Shown: positions 31,497-39,979 of the stretch, in pieces
Layout: each line of letters starts with the position of its first letter
Numbering within the stretch: the stretch's first letter is position 1
Source: Streptomyces sp. CC208A
GTDB taxonomy: Bacteria > Actinomycetota > Actinomycetes > Streptomycetales > Streptomycetaceae
Assembly: GCF_030010625.1 (NCBI RefSeq)
Contig: NZ_JASCXN010000018.1
Span: forward strand, 1 to 64,000
DNA: 64,000 bases
Direction of reading: 5' to 3'
Notes under the pieces: generated by a model
Database searches by the model: none
What the model was told of the DNA's origin: nothing
The model's input: the letters and a program-made list of their open reading frames with translations, nothing else
Made by a program: the position numbers and the translations under genes

Positions 31497-32981
31497 TCAG
31501 ACGGCCGCCGTGACCGGCCGGGCCGCTTCGCCCTTCTTCGCCAGCCAGGACAGCACCTCGTCGGCGGCCTTGCGCGCGGTGGCCATGCAGACGCCCACGC
31601 CCACGCCGTCGTACAGCGCGCCGCACACCGCGAGACCCGGCTGGGCCGCCACGGACTCCCGGATGCGGCTCACCCGGTCCAGGTGGCCCACGGTGTACTG
31701 CGGCAGGGCGTCCTGCCAGCGGCTCACCCGGGACTCGACGGGGACGCCGGTCACGCCGGTCGCCTCGGCGAGCTCCGCCGCCGCCACCGCGACGAGCGAG
31801 GCGTCGTCCCGGCCCAGGACCCATTCCTCGCCGAGGCGGCCCAGGAAGCAGCGGACGATCTCCACCTCGCCGGCCAGATGAGGCCACTTCACCGTGGTGA
31901 AGGTGACCTCCTTGACCAGCTTCCCCTCCACGGCCGGCACCCGGTACGCCGAGTAGCCGCGGCCGGAGAGTCCGCCGCCGGGGAAGGCCGACTTCGGGTA
32001 CGCGAGGGTGACCACGGCCACGCTCGCGTACCGCACCTCGCTCAGGGCCTCGACGGCCGCGCCGGCCGTCGGGACGCCGGCGAGCAGGCTGCGCGCCGGT
32101 CCCGCCGGGGTGGCGAGGACGACCGCGTCGGCCTCGATCAGCTCCGGCGCCTCGGCCGGGCCGACCGTGATCCGCCAGCCGTCGGCGGAGCGCGCCAGCG
32201 CGTGGGCCGGGGCGTCGGTACGGAAGACGGTGCCGGGGGCCGCGGCGAGCGTCTCCCGCACGACGGCCTCGGGCAGCGAGCCGAAGCCGCCCTCGAGGGT
32301 CGCCACGCTCACCGGCGGCGGCTTCTCGCCCGGGGCGAGGACCGGCACCAGGGCGCTCGCCGCGTCCGCGAGGGAGGCCTGGTGCCGGGACGCCTTCGCC
32401 AGCGGAGTCAGCGTCGCCTCGAAGGAGAGGTCTTCGGCGCGGCCGGAGAACACGCCCGCGAGGAAGGGCTCGACGAGGCGGTCCACGACCTCCTTGCCGA
32501 AGCGGCCCCCGACGTAGTCGGCGACCGACACGTCCCCGTCCCGGTCGAAGGAGGGCAGGAACAGGTCCTGCCGGGCGCGCTCGACCCCCTCCTCGGACAG
32601 GACGCCGGACCGGGCCAGGTCCTCCATGTCACAGGGCACGCCCATGAACTGACGGTCCGGCTGATGCCGGATCTCGCCCCTGGTCCAGATCGCGGAGGCG
32701 GTCACCCCGGCCGACATGATCCGCTCGCCGAGCCCGGCGTCCTTGATCAGACCGGTGGTCTTGCGGCGGTTGGCGTACAGCGACTCCGCGCCCTCGTCGA
32801 CGGCGACACCCGCCACCTCGGAGACCTTCAGCTTGCCGCCGAGCCGGTCCGACCCCTCCAGGACCGTGACCCGCACCGGCTCGTTCCGCAGATGGAACGC
32901 CGTCGAGAGGCCCGCGATGCCACCCCCGACGACGACCACGTGCGGCATGCCGGTCGCCTGATCCCGTTCGCTGCCAGCCAT
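31497..32981 (-). CDS. HemY-type protoporphyrinogen/coproporphyrinogen oxidase paralogue
   Basis: The 494-residue flavoprotein has the dinucleotide motif VVVVGGGIAGLSTAFHLR, the ERDDRLGGK-like segment EGSDRLGGKLKV, and the C-terminal SRWQDALPQYTVGHLDRVSRIRESVAAQPGLAVCGALYDGVGVGVCMATARKAADEV that is diagnostic of HemY. HemY oxidises coproporphyrinogen III in Gram-positive heme synthesis. No hemE, hemQ or other heme gene is nearby and it sits in an operon with two flavin hydroxylases (36080 to 31497, minus strand). It may be a repurposed oxidase acting on the polyketide, or a resistant second copy of a drug target. AAGGAG precedes the ATG. Confidence 0.88.
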   Translation of the reverse strand: MAGSERDQATGMPHVVVVGGGIAGLSTAFHLRNEPVRVTVLEGSDRLGGKLKVSEVAGVAVDEGAESLYANRRKTTGLIKDAGLGERIMSAGVTASAIWTRGEIRHQPDRQFMGVPCDMEDLARSGVLSEEGVERARQDLFLPSFDRDGDVSVADYVGGRFGKEVVDRLVEPFLAGVFSGRAEDLSFEATLTPLAKASRHQASLADAASALVPVLAPGEKPPPVSVATLEGGFGSLPEAVVRETLAAAPGTVFRTDAPAHALARSADGWRITVGPAEAPELIEADAVVLATPAGPARSLLAGVPTAGAAVEALSEVRYASVAVVTLAYPKSAFPGGGLSGRGYSAYRVPAVEGKLVKEVTFTTVKWPHLAGEVEIVRCFLGRLGEEWVLGRDDASLVAVAAAELAEATGVTGVPVESRVSRWQDALPQYTVGHLDRVSRIRESVAAQPGLAVCGALYDGVGVGVCMATARKAADEVLSWLAKKGEAARPVTAAV

Positions 32982-33109
32982 TCCACCAGCTCCTTCATGG
33001 TTACGGTGTCGTAAGCCGCCCCGGGCGCCGCGATCGGCGCCGGGGCAGATGTGTCGGCAGTCTCGACGGGGCTCCCCGAACCCCGGTCGAGACCGGCTGG
33101 ACCGTCGCC

Positions 33110-34570
33110 CTACCGCCGCTGGGCGGTGCCGAACCAGCGGGCGAGGGTGTCGGTGAGTTCGTCGACGGTGCCGGGGGAGGTCCAGGCGACGTAGCCGTCG
33201 GGGCGGACGAGGACGGTGTCGAGGGCGGGTTGGGGGGTCTGGGTCCAGGTGCCGGTGACGAGGTCGAGGCGGTCGTGGAGTCCTTCGGCGAGGCGGGCGT
33301 GGTTCGGGTCGGTGGTGATGAGGAGGCCGTGTCCGGTGCGCAGGAGGTCGGCGACGCGGGTGGTGGTGCCGTCGGTGAGGGTGAGTTCGCGTTCGGGGGG
33401 CATCCGCAGGCCGAGCAGGGGGTGCTCGCCCTTGCCGAGCGCGTAGCGGACACCGAGGTTGCTCAGCATTCCCGCCAGGTGCTCGGCGGCGCTCTCGTGG
33501 CGCACCAGCTCTCCCACGATCTCGCGCACCGGGTCCATGTCCTCGCCGGTGAGCCGCAGTTCGATCGCGGCTCGCGCGTTCCGTGCCAGCTGCTCGCCGA
33601 CCGGGCGCCGTTCGGCGTCATAGGTGTCGAGCAGCCCCTCGGGCGCCCAGCCCCTGACCGTGGCGGCCAGCTTCCAGCCGAGGTTGACGGCGTCCTGCAC
33701 GCCCACGCTCAGGCCCTGGGCCATCGCCGGCGGCTGGACGTGCGCGGAGTCGCCGGCCAGGAGCACCCGGCCGCGCCGGTAGGCGGCGGCGGAACGCGAG
33801 GCGTCGGTGAAGCAGCTGAGCCAGCGGCACTCCCCGTGGTGCAGGGACTCGCCGGTGAGCCGCTGCCAGGCGTCGGCCAGATCGGTGTACGTGAGGGAGG
33901 CGCGGTCGCGCGGCGCCGTGCCGGCCTCGTGGACGACGAGGCGGGTGACGCCGTTCTCCAGGTCCATCGCCATGATCATGCTGCCGCCCGGCAGGTTCTC
34001 GCCGATGCGCCGCTTGCGGGTCTCGACGCCGGTGACGTCGGCGGTGAGGAAGCCGCGCCGGCCCTCGGTGCCGGGAAAGTCGATCCCGGCCAGCTTGCGG
34101 ACCAGGCTGCGCCCGCCGTCGCAGCCGACGAGGTACGCGGCGGTCTCCTCGGCCGGGCCGTCGGGGCCGGTCACGCGGACGCGTACGGCCTCGTCGGTCT
34201 CCTCGAAGGCGGTCACCTCGTGGCCGCGCCGGATCTCCACGCCGAGCCCGGTCACCCACTCCCCCAGCACCCGCTCGGTGCGGAACTGCGGCACGCCCCG
34301 GAGCCCGTAGTGGTCCTCGGCCAGCGGGGCGAAGTCGATCGGCACCCCGCCGAAGTGCGCGTCGGCGGGCTCGGTCGGGCCGAGGCCGCTGAGGAGTCCG
34401 CGCTGGTCGAGGCATTCGGCGGCGCGCTTGGTGATGCTGGCGCCGCGCGACTCGCGCACGGGGGCCGGCAGGCGTTCGTAGACGACGACGTCCGCGCCGC
34501 CGAGCGCGAGTTCGCCCGCCAGCATCAGGCCGACCGGGCCCGCTCCGACGACGATGACATCCCTGGGCAT
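33110..34570 (-). CDS. Angucycline-type FAD monooxygenase (PgaE/UrdE-like), copy 1 of tandem pair
   Basis: The 486-residue class A flavin hydroxylase has DVIVVGAGPVGLMLAGELALGGADVVVYERL (FAD), YLVGCDGGRSLVRKLAGIDF (DG motif) and RVLLAGDSAHVQPPAMAQGLSVGVQDAVNLGWKLA (GD motif), plus a C-terminal thioredoxin-like domain. PgaE/UrdE/JadH-type enzymes hydroxylate C12/C12b of angucyclines. Its last 342 coding bases are almost identical to those of the upstream paralogue at 34614, with one difference (Q versus E). AAGGAGCAC precedes the ATG. It is in operon with that paralogue and the HemY-like gene. Confidence 0.92.
   Translation of the reverse strand: MPRDVIVVGAGPVGLMLAGELALGGADVVVYERLPAPVRESRGASITKRAAECLDQRGLLSGLGPTEPADAHFGGVPIDFAPLAEDHYGLRGVPQFRTERVLGEWVTGLGVEIRRGHEVTAFEETDEAVRVRVTGPDGPAEETAAYLVGCDGGRSLVRKLAGIDFPGTEGRRGFLTADVTGVETRKRRIGENLPGGSMIMAMDLENGVTRLVVHEAGTAPRDRASLTYTDLADAWQRLTGESLHHGECRWLSCFTDASRSAAAYRRGRVLLAGDSAHVQPPAMAQGLSVGVQDAVNLGWKLAATVRGWAPEGLLDTYDAERRPVGEQLARNARAAIELRLTGEDMDPVREIVGELVRHESAAEHLAGMLSNLGVRYALGKGEHPLLGLRMPPERELTLTDGTTTRVADLLRTGHGLLITTDPNHARLAEGLHDRLDLVTGTWTQTPQPALDTVLVRPDGYVAWTSPGTVDELTDTLARWFGTAQRR
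33116..33457. repeat. 342-bp direct repeat, copy 1 (3' end of the monooxygenase gene)
   Basis: It is identical to 34617-34958 except for one base (33232 G versus 34733 C). The copies are 1501 bp apart and encode the C-terminal domain of the two adjacent monooxygenases. A second shared stretch of about 60 bp occurs near 33626-33685 and 35127-35186, while the sequence between diverges. This pattern points to gene conversion. Confidence 0.9.
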
Positions 34571-34613
34571 GCGTGTGCTCCTTGTCGGTTCCTTGGTTCC
34601 GCGGGGGTGCCGG

Positions 34614-36080
34614 TCACCGCTGGGCGGTGCCGAACCAGCGGGCGAGGGTGTCGGTGAGTTCGTCGACGGTGCCGGGGGAGGTCCAGGCGACGTAGCCGTC
34701 GGGGCGGACGAGGACGGTGTCGAGGGCGGGTTCGGGGGTCTGGGTCCAGGTGCCGGTGACGAGGTCGAGGCGGTCGTGGAGTCCTTCGGCGAGGCGGGCG
34801 TGGTTCGGGTCGGTGGTGATGAGGAGGCCGTGTCCGGTGCGCAGGAGGTCGGCGACGCGGGTGGTGGTGCCGTCGGTGAGGGTGAGTTCGCGTTCGGGGG
34901 GCATCCGCAGGCCGAGCAGGGGGTGCTCGCCCTTGCCGAGCGCGTAGCGGACACCGAGACCGCTGACGATTCCCGCGGCGTGCTCCGCCGCTTCCTTCCG
35001 GGCCAGCAGTTCGCCCATGACCTCGCGCACCGGGTCCATCTCCTCGCCGCTGAGGTAGATCTTCCCCGCGGCACGGGCGTTGCGGATCAACTCCCGTCCT
35101 GCCGGGCGCCGTTCCGCGTCGTAGGTGTCGAGCAGCCCCTCGGGCGCCCAGCCCCTGACCGTGGCGGCCAGCTTCCAGCCGAGGTTCGCCGCGTCCTGGA
35201 GGCCGGCGCTCAGGCCCCAGGCCGCCAGCGGGGGGATCTCGTGGGCGGCGTCGCCCGCCAGGAGGACGCGGCCGCGCCGGAACTCCTCGGCCAGGGCGGC
35301 GGAGTTGCCGGTGGCCCACAGCCACTGCGGCTCGGCGTCGTGGATGGACTCGCCGGTCAGCCGCTGCCAGGCGTCCGCGACCTCGGTGAAGGTCAGCGTC
35401 TCCGTGTCCGGGTTCGCGGGCAGCGCGAGGTCGTGGACGACGACCCGGAAACGGCCTTCGCCGACCGGGGTGCACACGACCATGGAGCCGCCGGGGAGAC
35501 GCTCGCCGATCGGACGCGGGCGCAGGGCGACCCCGGTGATCTCGGCGGTGTACATGCCGCGGGTGGCCGCCCAGCCGGGGGCCGCGATGCCGGCGAGCCG
35601 CCGGACGGTGCTGCCCACGCCGTCACAGCCGACGACGTACGCGGCGGACTCCTCTCCCGGACCCTCGGGGCTGTCGTACGAGACGACGACGGCGTCCTCG
35701 GTCTCCCGGAGCCCGGTCACCTCGCGGCCGCGCACCACCGGCACGCCGAGGTCGGCCAGCCAGTCGGCGAGCGCCTCCTCGGTCCGTGCCTGGGAGAGGC
35801 CGAGGACTCCGCTGTGGTCCTCGTCGAGCATGCCGAGGTCGAAACGGACCCCGCCGAAGTGGCCCATCGGGCCCCAGCGGAAGGCGCCGATCCGGTCGAG
35901 CACCCCGCGCTGGCCGAGCGATTCGGCGGCGCGGCGGTTGAACCCGAGGGCGCGGGACTCCCCGGAGGGGGCGGGCTCTCTGTCGTAGACGGCCACGTCC
36001 ACCCCGCCGAGGCGGAGTTCTCCGGCCAGCATCAGGCCGACCGGTCCGGCCCCGACGACGATGACGTCAATATTTTTCAT
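34614..36080 (-). CDS. Angucycline-type FAD monooxygenase, copy 2 of tandem pair
   Basis: The 488-residue class A flavin hydroxylase carries IDVIVVGAGPVGLMLAGELRLGGVDVAVYDR, YVVGCDGVGSTVRRLAGI and RVLLAGDAAHEIPPLAAWGLSAGLQDAANLGWKLA. The GD-motif region EIPPLAAWGLSAG differs from the usual HxxPPxGGQG, so its substrate binding may differ from its neighbours. It is first in a three-gene operon, 69 bp from the StrR-type site at 36149. No clear ribosome site is seen before ATG 36080; the message may have a short leader. Confidence 0.9.
   Translation of the reverse strand: MKNIDVIVVGAGPVGLMLAGELRLGGVDVAVYDREPAPSGESRALGFNRRAAESLGQRGVLDRIGAFRWGPMGHFGGVRFDLGMLDEDHSGVLGLSQARTEEALADWLADLGVPVVRGREVTGLRETEDAVVVSYDSPEGPGEESAAYVVGCDGVGSTVRRLAGIAAPGWAATRGMYTAEITGVALRPRPIGERLPGGSMVVCTPVGEGRFRVVVHDLALPANPDTETLTFTEVADAWQRLTGESIHDAEPQWLWATGNSAALAEEFRRGRVLLAGDAAHEIPPLAAWGLSAGLQDAANLGWKLAATVRGWAPEGLLDTYDAERRPAGRELIRNARAAGKIYLSGEEMDPVREVMGELLARKEAAEHAAGIVSGLGVRYALGKGEHPLLGLRMPPERELTLTDGTTTRVADLLRTGHGLLITTDPNHARLAEGLHDRLDLVTGTWTQTPEPALDTVLVRPDGYVAWTSPGTVDELTDTLARWFGTAQR
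34617..34958. repeat. 342-bp direct repeat, copy 2
   Basis: This is the partner of 33116-33457 and covers the 3' end of the upstream monooxygenase gene. Homologous recombination between the copies could delete one gene and leave a hybrid. Confidence 0.9.
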
Positions 36081-36148
36081 GTGAGGTGAAGCTACTCAGC
36101 GGACTGTCCGGTCGCAATGAAAGGAAAAGCGCGCGCGAGGGGAGGGCG

Positions 36149-36177
36149 TTCGACTGCGGAATGCACCTGCTTGAACG
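36149..36177. promoter_or_regulatory. StrR-type operator in a divergent promoter
   Basis: GTTCGACTG (9/9), 11 bases, TGCTTGAAC (7/9). A second perfect right half, CGGTTGAAC, follows at 36190-36198 with a weaker partner at 36170. It lies between the start of the monooxygenase operon (36080) and the SDR-ACP operon (36259 or 36301). Confidence 0.65.
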
Positions 36178-36300
36178 TCGATTCTGAACGGTTGAACGCT
36201 GGGGCCGATGGCAATGTCGGAGGTGCTCCCGTGTTTTGCCTCTTACTACCTTCACCGCATGAGTAATTCGGTCCCCGAGAAAAGGGAGAGGGGCAGGGAC

Positions 36301-37029
36301 GTGCCGGTCGAGAAGATCGCCTTCGTCACGGGCGCCAACAAGGGCATCGGCTTCGCCGTCGCACGGCAGCTCGGTGAGCGGGGGGCCGTCGTGCTCGTCG
36401 GCGCCCGCGACGAGGCCCTCGGCAAGCAGGCCGCTGACGCCCTCGTCGCCGACGGTGTCACCGCGGAGGCGGTGGTCGTCGACGTGACCGACCCGGCCTC
36501 CGTGGCCGAGGCCGCCGCCACGATCGAGCGGCGCCACGGACGTCTGGACATCCTGGTGAACAACGCCGGCATCGCCGGCCGCTTCACCGGTACGGCCCCC
36601 GAGGCGACCGCCGCCGACCTCCGTGAGGTCTACGAGACCAACGTCTTCGGCGTGGTCACCGTCACCGGGGCGATGCTGCCGCTGCTGCGCCGCTCCCCGG
36701 CCGGCCGGATCGTCAACCTGTCGAGCCACGTCGGCTCGCTGACGCTCAACGCGGACCCGGACTCGCCGCTGGCCGGCCTCGACATGATCGCCTACCAGTC
36801 CTCGAAGACAGCGCTCAACGCCGTCACCGTCGCCTACGCCAAGGCGCTGCGCGACACGGCGATCAAGGTCAACGCCGCCCTCCCGGGAGTGGTGGCCACC
36901 GACATCAACCACCACCGCGGCCACCGGACGCCCGCCGAGGGCGCCGGGATCGCGGTCCGGCTCGCCCTCCTGGACGAGACCGGCCCGTCGGGCGCCTGCC
37001 TGGCGGACGAAGGCCCCGTTCCGTGGTAG
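36301..37029 (+). CDS. Short-chain dehydrogenase/reductase
   Basis: The 242-residue classical SDR has the cofactor loop VTGANKGIGFAVARQLGERG, NNAG, the catalytic Ser (LSSHVG) and Y-x3-K (YQSSKTALNAVTVAYAKAL). It resembles carbonyl reductases of the SDR21C group. It may reduce a ketone of the polyketide or a sugar. GTG 36301 is chosen for its GGGAGAGGGGCAGG ribosome site; ATG 36259 would add 14 residues. It is followed by the ACP gene on the same strand. Confidence 0.88.
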   Translation: MPVEKIAFVTGANKGIGFAVARQLGERGAVVLVGARDEALGKQAADALVADGVTAEAVVVDVTDPASVAEAAATIERRHGRLDILVNNAGIAGRFTGTAPEATAADLREVYETNVFGVVTVTGAMLPLLRRSPAGRIVNLSSHVGSLTLNADPDSPLAGLDMIAYQSSKTALNAVTVAYAKALRDTAIKVNAALPGVVATDINHHRGHRTPAEGAGIAVRLALLDETGPSGACLADEGPVPW

Positions 37030-37066
37030 CGCGGAACGCACCCACACCATCCACACGGAAAGAGGC

Positions 37067-37342
37067 ATGACCGTGCAGCAGATCACGATCGACGACCTCC
37101 AGACCATCATGTTCCAGTGCGCCGGCGAGGCCGAGGACACGCTCTCGCTCGTGGAGGCGCCGGACCGTTCCTTCGAGGACCTGGGCTACGACTCGCTGGC
37201 GCTCCTGGAGACGTACAGCCAGCTGGAGCGGGACTTCGGCATCGAGCTGTGCGAGGACGAGCTCGGCGACATAGTCACCGCGCGGCAGCTGGTCGACTTC
37301 GTCAACTCGCTGCTCCAGCTGAAGGTGATGTCGGCGGCCTGA
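37067..37342 (+). CDS. Type II polyketide synthase acyl carrier protein
   Basis: The 91-residue protein is an ACP with phosphopantetheine site Ser43 in LGYDSLALLETYSQLERDFGI and the acidic helix II of type II PKS carriers. It holds the growing poly-beta-keto chain for the ketosynthase, ketoreductase and cyclases. No KS-alpha or KS-beta gene is adjacent or elsewhere in the window; ACP genes normally follow them directly. It sits between an SDR and an NmrA-like reductase, so it may be the main ACP of a split PKS or a dedicated carrier for a starter or side unit. GAAAGAGG precedes the ATG. Confidence 0.92.
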   Translation: MTVQQITIDDLQTIMFQCAGEAEDTLSLVEAPDRSFEDLGYDSLALLETYSQLERDFGIELCEDELGDIVTARQLVDFVNSLLQLKVMSAA

Positions 37343-37432
37343 CCCCGCACCACCCGTACGGCCCTTACTGCGTGCAGGACCCGATGTCGCGCCGGACGAG
37401 GAACCGGCGGACCACAGACATGGAGACGGACA

Positions 37433-38311
37433 GTGGCGGTTGAAGAGACGATCCTGGTGCTGGGTGGCACCGGCCGGCAGGGCGGGGCGGTGGCCCGCGA
37501 GCTGCTCCGCCGCGGGCACGCGGTGCGCGCGCTCGTCCGCGACCCGGCCAAGGACGAGGCCAGGGCCCTCGCGGAGGCGGGTGCCGTGCTCGTCCGCGGC
37601 GACCTCGACGACGAGGCCTCGCTGGCGGCGGCGATGGACGGCGTCCACGGGGTGTTCAGCGTCCAGACCTTCCGCGGCCCCGGCGGCTGCGAGGCGGAGG
37701 AGCGCCAGGGCAGGGCGGTGGCCGACGCGGCCGTACGGGCCGGGGTGAGGCACTTCGTCTACAGCTCGGTCGGCGGAGCGGACCGGGACACCCGGGTCCC
37801 GCACTTCGAGAGCAAGCTGCGGATCGAGGAGTACCTGAGGTCGCTCGACCTGCCGCTGACGGTGCTGCGGCCGGTCATGTTCCACGACATCCTGCTGGAC
37901 ATCGCTCCGCGCCGGGTCCAGGACGAACTGGTCCTCGCCATGTGGCTGGACCCGGAGACCTCCGTGCAGCTCATCGCGACGAGCGACATCGGCGTCTTCG
38001 CCGCGGACGCCTTCGAGGACCCGGAGGGGTGGCTCGGCAGGACGGTGGAGATCGCCGGCGACGACCTGACCGGCCCGCAGATGGCCGCGGCCTTCGAGGC
38101 GGTCTCCGGAATCCCGACCCGCTTCCAGCAGCTCCCCATCGAACCGCTGCGCGCGGCCCGTGAGGACCTCGCCAACATGTTCGACTGGTTCGAGCGGGAC
38201 GGTTACCGGGCCGACCTGCCGGCACTGCGCGGCCGGCACCCCGACCTGGTCTCCCTGGAGAGCTGGCTGGCCGAGAACTGGACGGCTCCGACGGCCGGGG
38301 CGCACCACTGA
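37433..38311 (+). CDS. NmrA-family NAD(P)-binding reductase
   Basis: The 292-residue atypical SDR has the GGTGRQGGAVARELLRRGHAVRALVRD dinucleotide motif and no Y-x3-K in the classical place, typical of NmrA/HSCARG-like proteins (VRHFVYSSVGGADRDTRVPHFESKLRIEEYLRSLDLPLTVLRPVMFHD). Members are redox sensors or reductases of quinones and aromatic polyketides. It ends eight bases from the convergent DsbA-like gene. The GTG start is preceded by a weak ribosome site. Confidence 0.85.
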   Translation: MAVEETILVLGGTGRQGGAVARELLRRGHAVRALVRDPAKDEARALAEAGAVLVRGDLDDEASLAAAMDGVHGVFSVQTFRGPGGCEAEERQGRAVADAAVRAGVRHFVYSSVGGADRDTRVPHFESKLRIEEYLRSLDLPLTVLRPVMFHDILLDIAPRRVQDELVLAMWLDPETSVQLIATSDIGVFAADAFEDPEGWLGRTVEIAGDDLTGPQMAAAFEAVSGIPTRFQQLPIEPLRAAREDLANMFDWFERDGYRADLPALRGRHPDLVSLESWLAENWTAPTAGAHH

Positions 38312-38319
38312 CCGGGCCC

Positions 38320-38937
38320 TCAGGTGAAGCGCGGATCGCGCGTGCGGGTCCGCTTGAGCTCGAAGAAACCGTCGGTCCCGGCCACGGCGAGGACGCCGTC
38401 CCAGAGCCGTACCGCGTCCTCGCCCCGTGGGACGGGAGTCACCACGGGGCCGAAGAACGCCACGTCGCCGACGGCGAGGACAGGAGTGCCGACATCGGTG
38501 CCGACCCGGCCGATGCCCTCGTCGTGCGAGGCGCGCACCGCGCCGTCGAACGCCTCGGACCCGGCCGCCTCGGCCAGGCCGGGATCGAGGCCCGCGGCGG
38601 CCAGCGCCGCCGCGTAGGTGACCCGCTCCTTGGGCGCCTTGTCCAGGTGGAAGCGGGTGCCGAGCTCGGTGTAGAGCCGGCCGAGAACCTCGGAGCCGTA
38701 CCGCTCCTCGGCGGCGGCGCAGACCCGTACGGGCTCCATGCGCAGCGCCAGGTCGCGATGCCAGCGCTCGTCCAGGTCGGTCCGTCCCTCGTTGAGGACC
38801 GTCAGGCTCATGACGCGCCAGCGCACGTCGAGGGGCCGGTGCGCCGCGACCTCCAGGACCCAGCGGGAGGTCAGCCAGGCCCAGGGGCAGGTCGGGTCGA
38901 ACCAGAAGTCCACCGGCGTCGGGGGGGTGTGCGGCAC
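38320..38937 (-). CDS. DsbA-family protein, mycothiol-dependent nitroreductase/isomerase type
   Basis: The 205-residue thioredoxin-fold protein starts VDFWFDPTCPWAWLTSRWV. The CPWA motif has one Cys, as in the Rv2466c/mycothiol-dependent group, with the cis-Pro segment VGTDVGTPVLAVGDVAFFGPV. These proteins transfer electrons from mycothiol. A role in reducing a quinone, nitro or diazo intermediate, or in protecting the cell, is plausible for this cluster. AAGGAGG precedes GTG 38937. It follows the ketoreductase gene on the same strand. Confidence 0.82.
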   Translation of the reverse strand: MPHTPPTPVDFWFDPTCPWAWLTSRWVLEVAAHRPLDVRWRVMSLTVLNEGRTDLDERWHRDLALRMEPVRVCAAAEERYGSEVLGRLYTELGTRFHLDKAPKERVTYAAALAAAGLDPGLAEAAGSEAFDGAVRASHDEGIGRVGTDVGTPVLAVGDVAFFGPVVTPVPRGEDAVRLWDGVLAVAGTDGFFELKRTRTRDPRFT

Positions 38938-38975
38938 GTCGGCCTCCTTGGTGTCTCTGCCGTCTCGGGGGGGGG

Positions 38976-39761
38976 TCAGAAGTTGCCGAGGCCGCCGCAG
39001 ACGTTGAGCGCCTGTGAGGTGATGGAGGCGGCGGTGTCCGAGGCCAGGTAGCCGACGAGACCGGCGACCTCCTCCGGCGTGGAGTAGCGGCCGAGCGGGA
39101 TCTTGGCCTGGAACTTCTCCAGGATGGTGTCCTCGGAGGTGTCGTACGCGGCGGCGTAGCCCTGGCGGACGCGCTGGGCCATCGGCGTCTCGACGTACCC
39201 CGGGCAGACGGCGTTGACGGTGATGCCGGTGGGGGCGAGCTCGTTGCCGAGGGCCTTGGTGAAGCCGACGACGCCGTGCTTGGAGGCCGAGTACGGGGCG
39301 CCGAGGACGACGCCCTGCTTGCCGGCGGTGGAGGCGATGTTGATGATCCGGCCGCTCTGCTTCTCGCGCATGCCGCCGGTGGTGAGGACGGCGCGGGTCA
39401 CCAGGAAGACGCTGGTGAGGTTGGTGTTGATCACGTCGTACCAGAGCTCGTCGGAGATCTCCGCGGTCACGCCGCCGCCGCTGCGGCCCGCGTTGTTGAC
39501 CAGGATGTCGATCGTGCCGTAGCGCGCGACGGCCGCCTCGACGAGACGTGTGACGTCCTCCGGCCTGCTGACGTCGGCGGCCGTGCCGTCGACGTCGTAG
39601 CCCTCCGCGCGCAGCTTGCCGACCGTCTCGGTGACGTTCTCGACGTTCCGCGAGCAGATGAAGACGCGGTGGCCCTGGCGCGCGAAGTTCTCGGCGACGG
39701 CCAGGCCGATGCCGCTCGTGCCGCCGGTGACCAGCGCTACCTGCTGTCCCTTGTCCGCCAT
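38976..39761 (-). CDS. Type II PKS C-9 ketoreductase
   Basis: The 261-residue protein closely follows ActIII/UrdD/PgaD: ALVTGGTSGIGLAVAENFARQGHRVFICSRN, NNAGRSGGG, INIASTAGKQGVVLGAPYSASKHGVVGFTKALGNEL, NAVCPGYVETPMAQRVRQGYA. It reduces the C-9 ketone of the nascent decaketide on the ACP and so fixes the first ring. Its presence points to an angucycline or anthracycline type skeleton. It diverges from the methyltransferase operon, with a StrR-type site midway (39853). Confidence 0.95.
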   Translation of the reverse strand: MADKGQQVALVTGGTSGIGLAVAENFARQGHRVFICSRNVENVTETVGKLRAEGYDVDGTAADVSRPEDVTRLVEAAVARYGTIDILVNNAGRSGGGVTAEISDELWYDVINTNLTSVFLVTRAVLTTGGMREKQSGRIINIASTAGKQGVVLGAPYSASKHGVVGFTKALGNELAPTGITVNAVCPGYVETPMAQRVRQGYAAAYDTSEDTILEKFQAKIPLGRYSTPEEVAGLVGYLASDTAASITSQALNVCGGLGNF

Positions 39762-39852
39762 GACGCCTGCTCCTTCTCGGGGTGTATGTGGTGCCGGGAC
39801 AACCTGGCAAGGGAGGCAGGATTCCCGGTCGAGACGAGGTGGAGGTGGTGGC

Positions 39853-39881
39853 GTTCAACCGCCCGAATTCTTCGGTTGAAC
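39853..39881. promoter_or_regulatory. Perfectly symmetric StrR-type operator in a divergent promoter
   Basis: GTTCAACCG, 11 bases, CGGTTGAAC: the two 9-bp halves are exact inverted repeats and match the StrR/NovG consensus at 8/9 and 9/9. It is 92 bp from the ketoreductase start and 99 bp from the methyltransferase start. Confidence 0.75.
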
Positions 39882-39979
39882 GTTCAAGTCAACACATTCA
39901 AAAAACCATGGTTGCGGGCCCGAGAAGTGCCGACCTATCGTCCAGGAATCCGCGAAAAAGGCACTTTGAAAGGAAAGCC

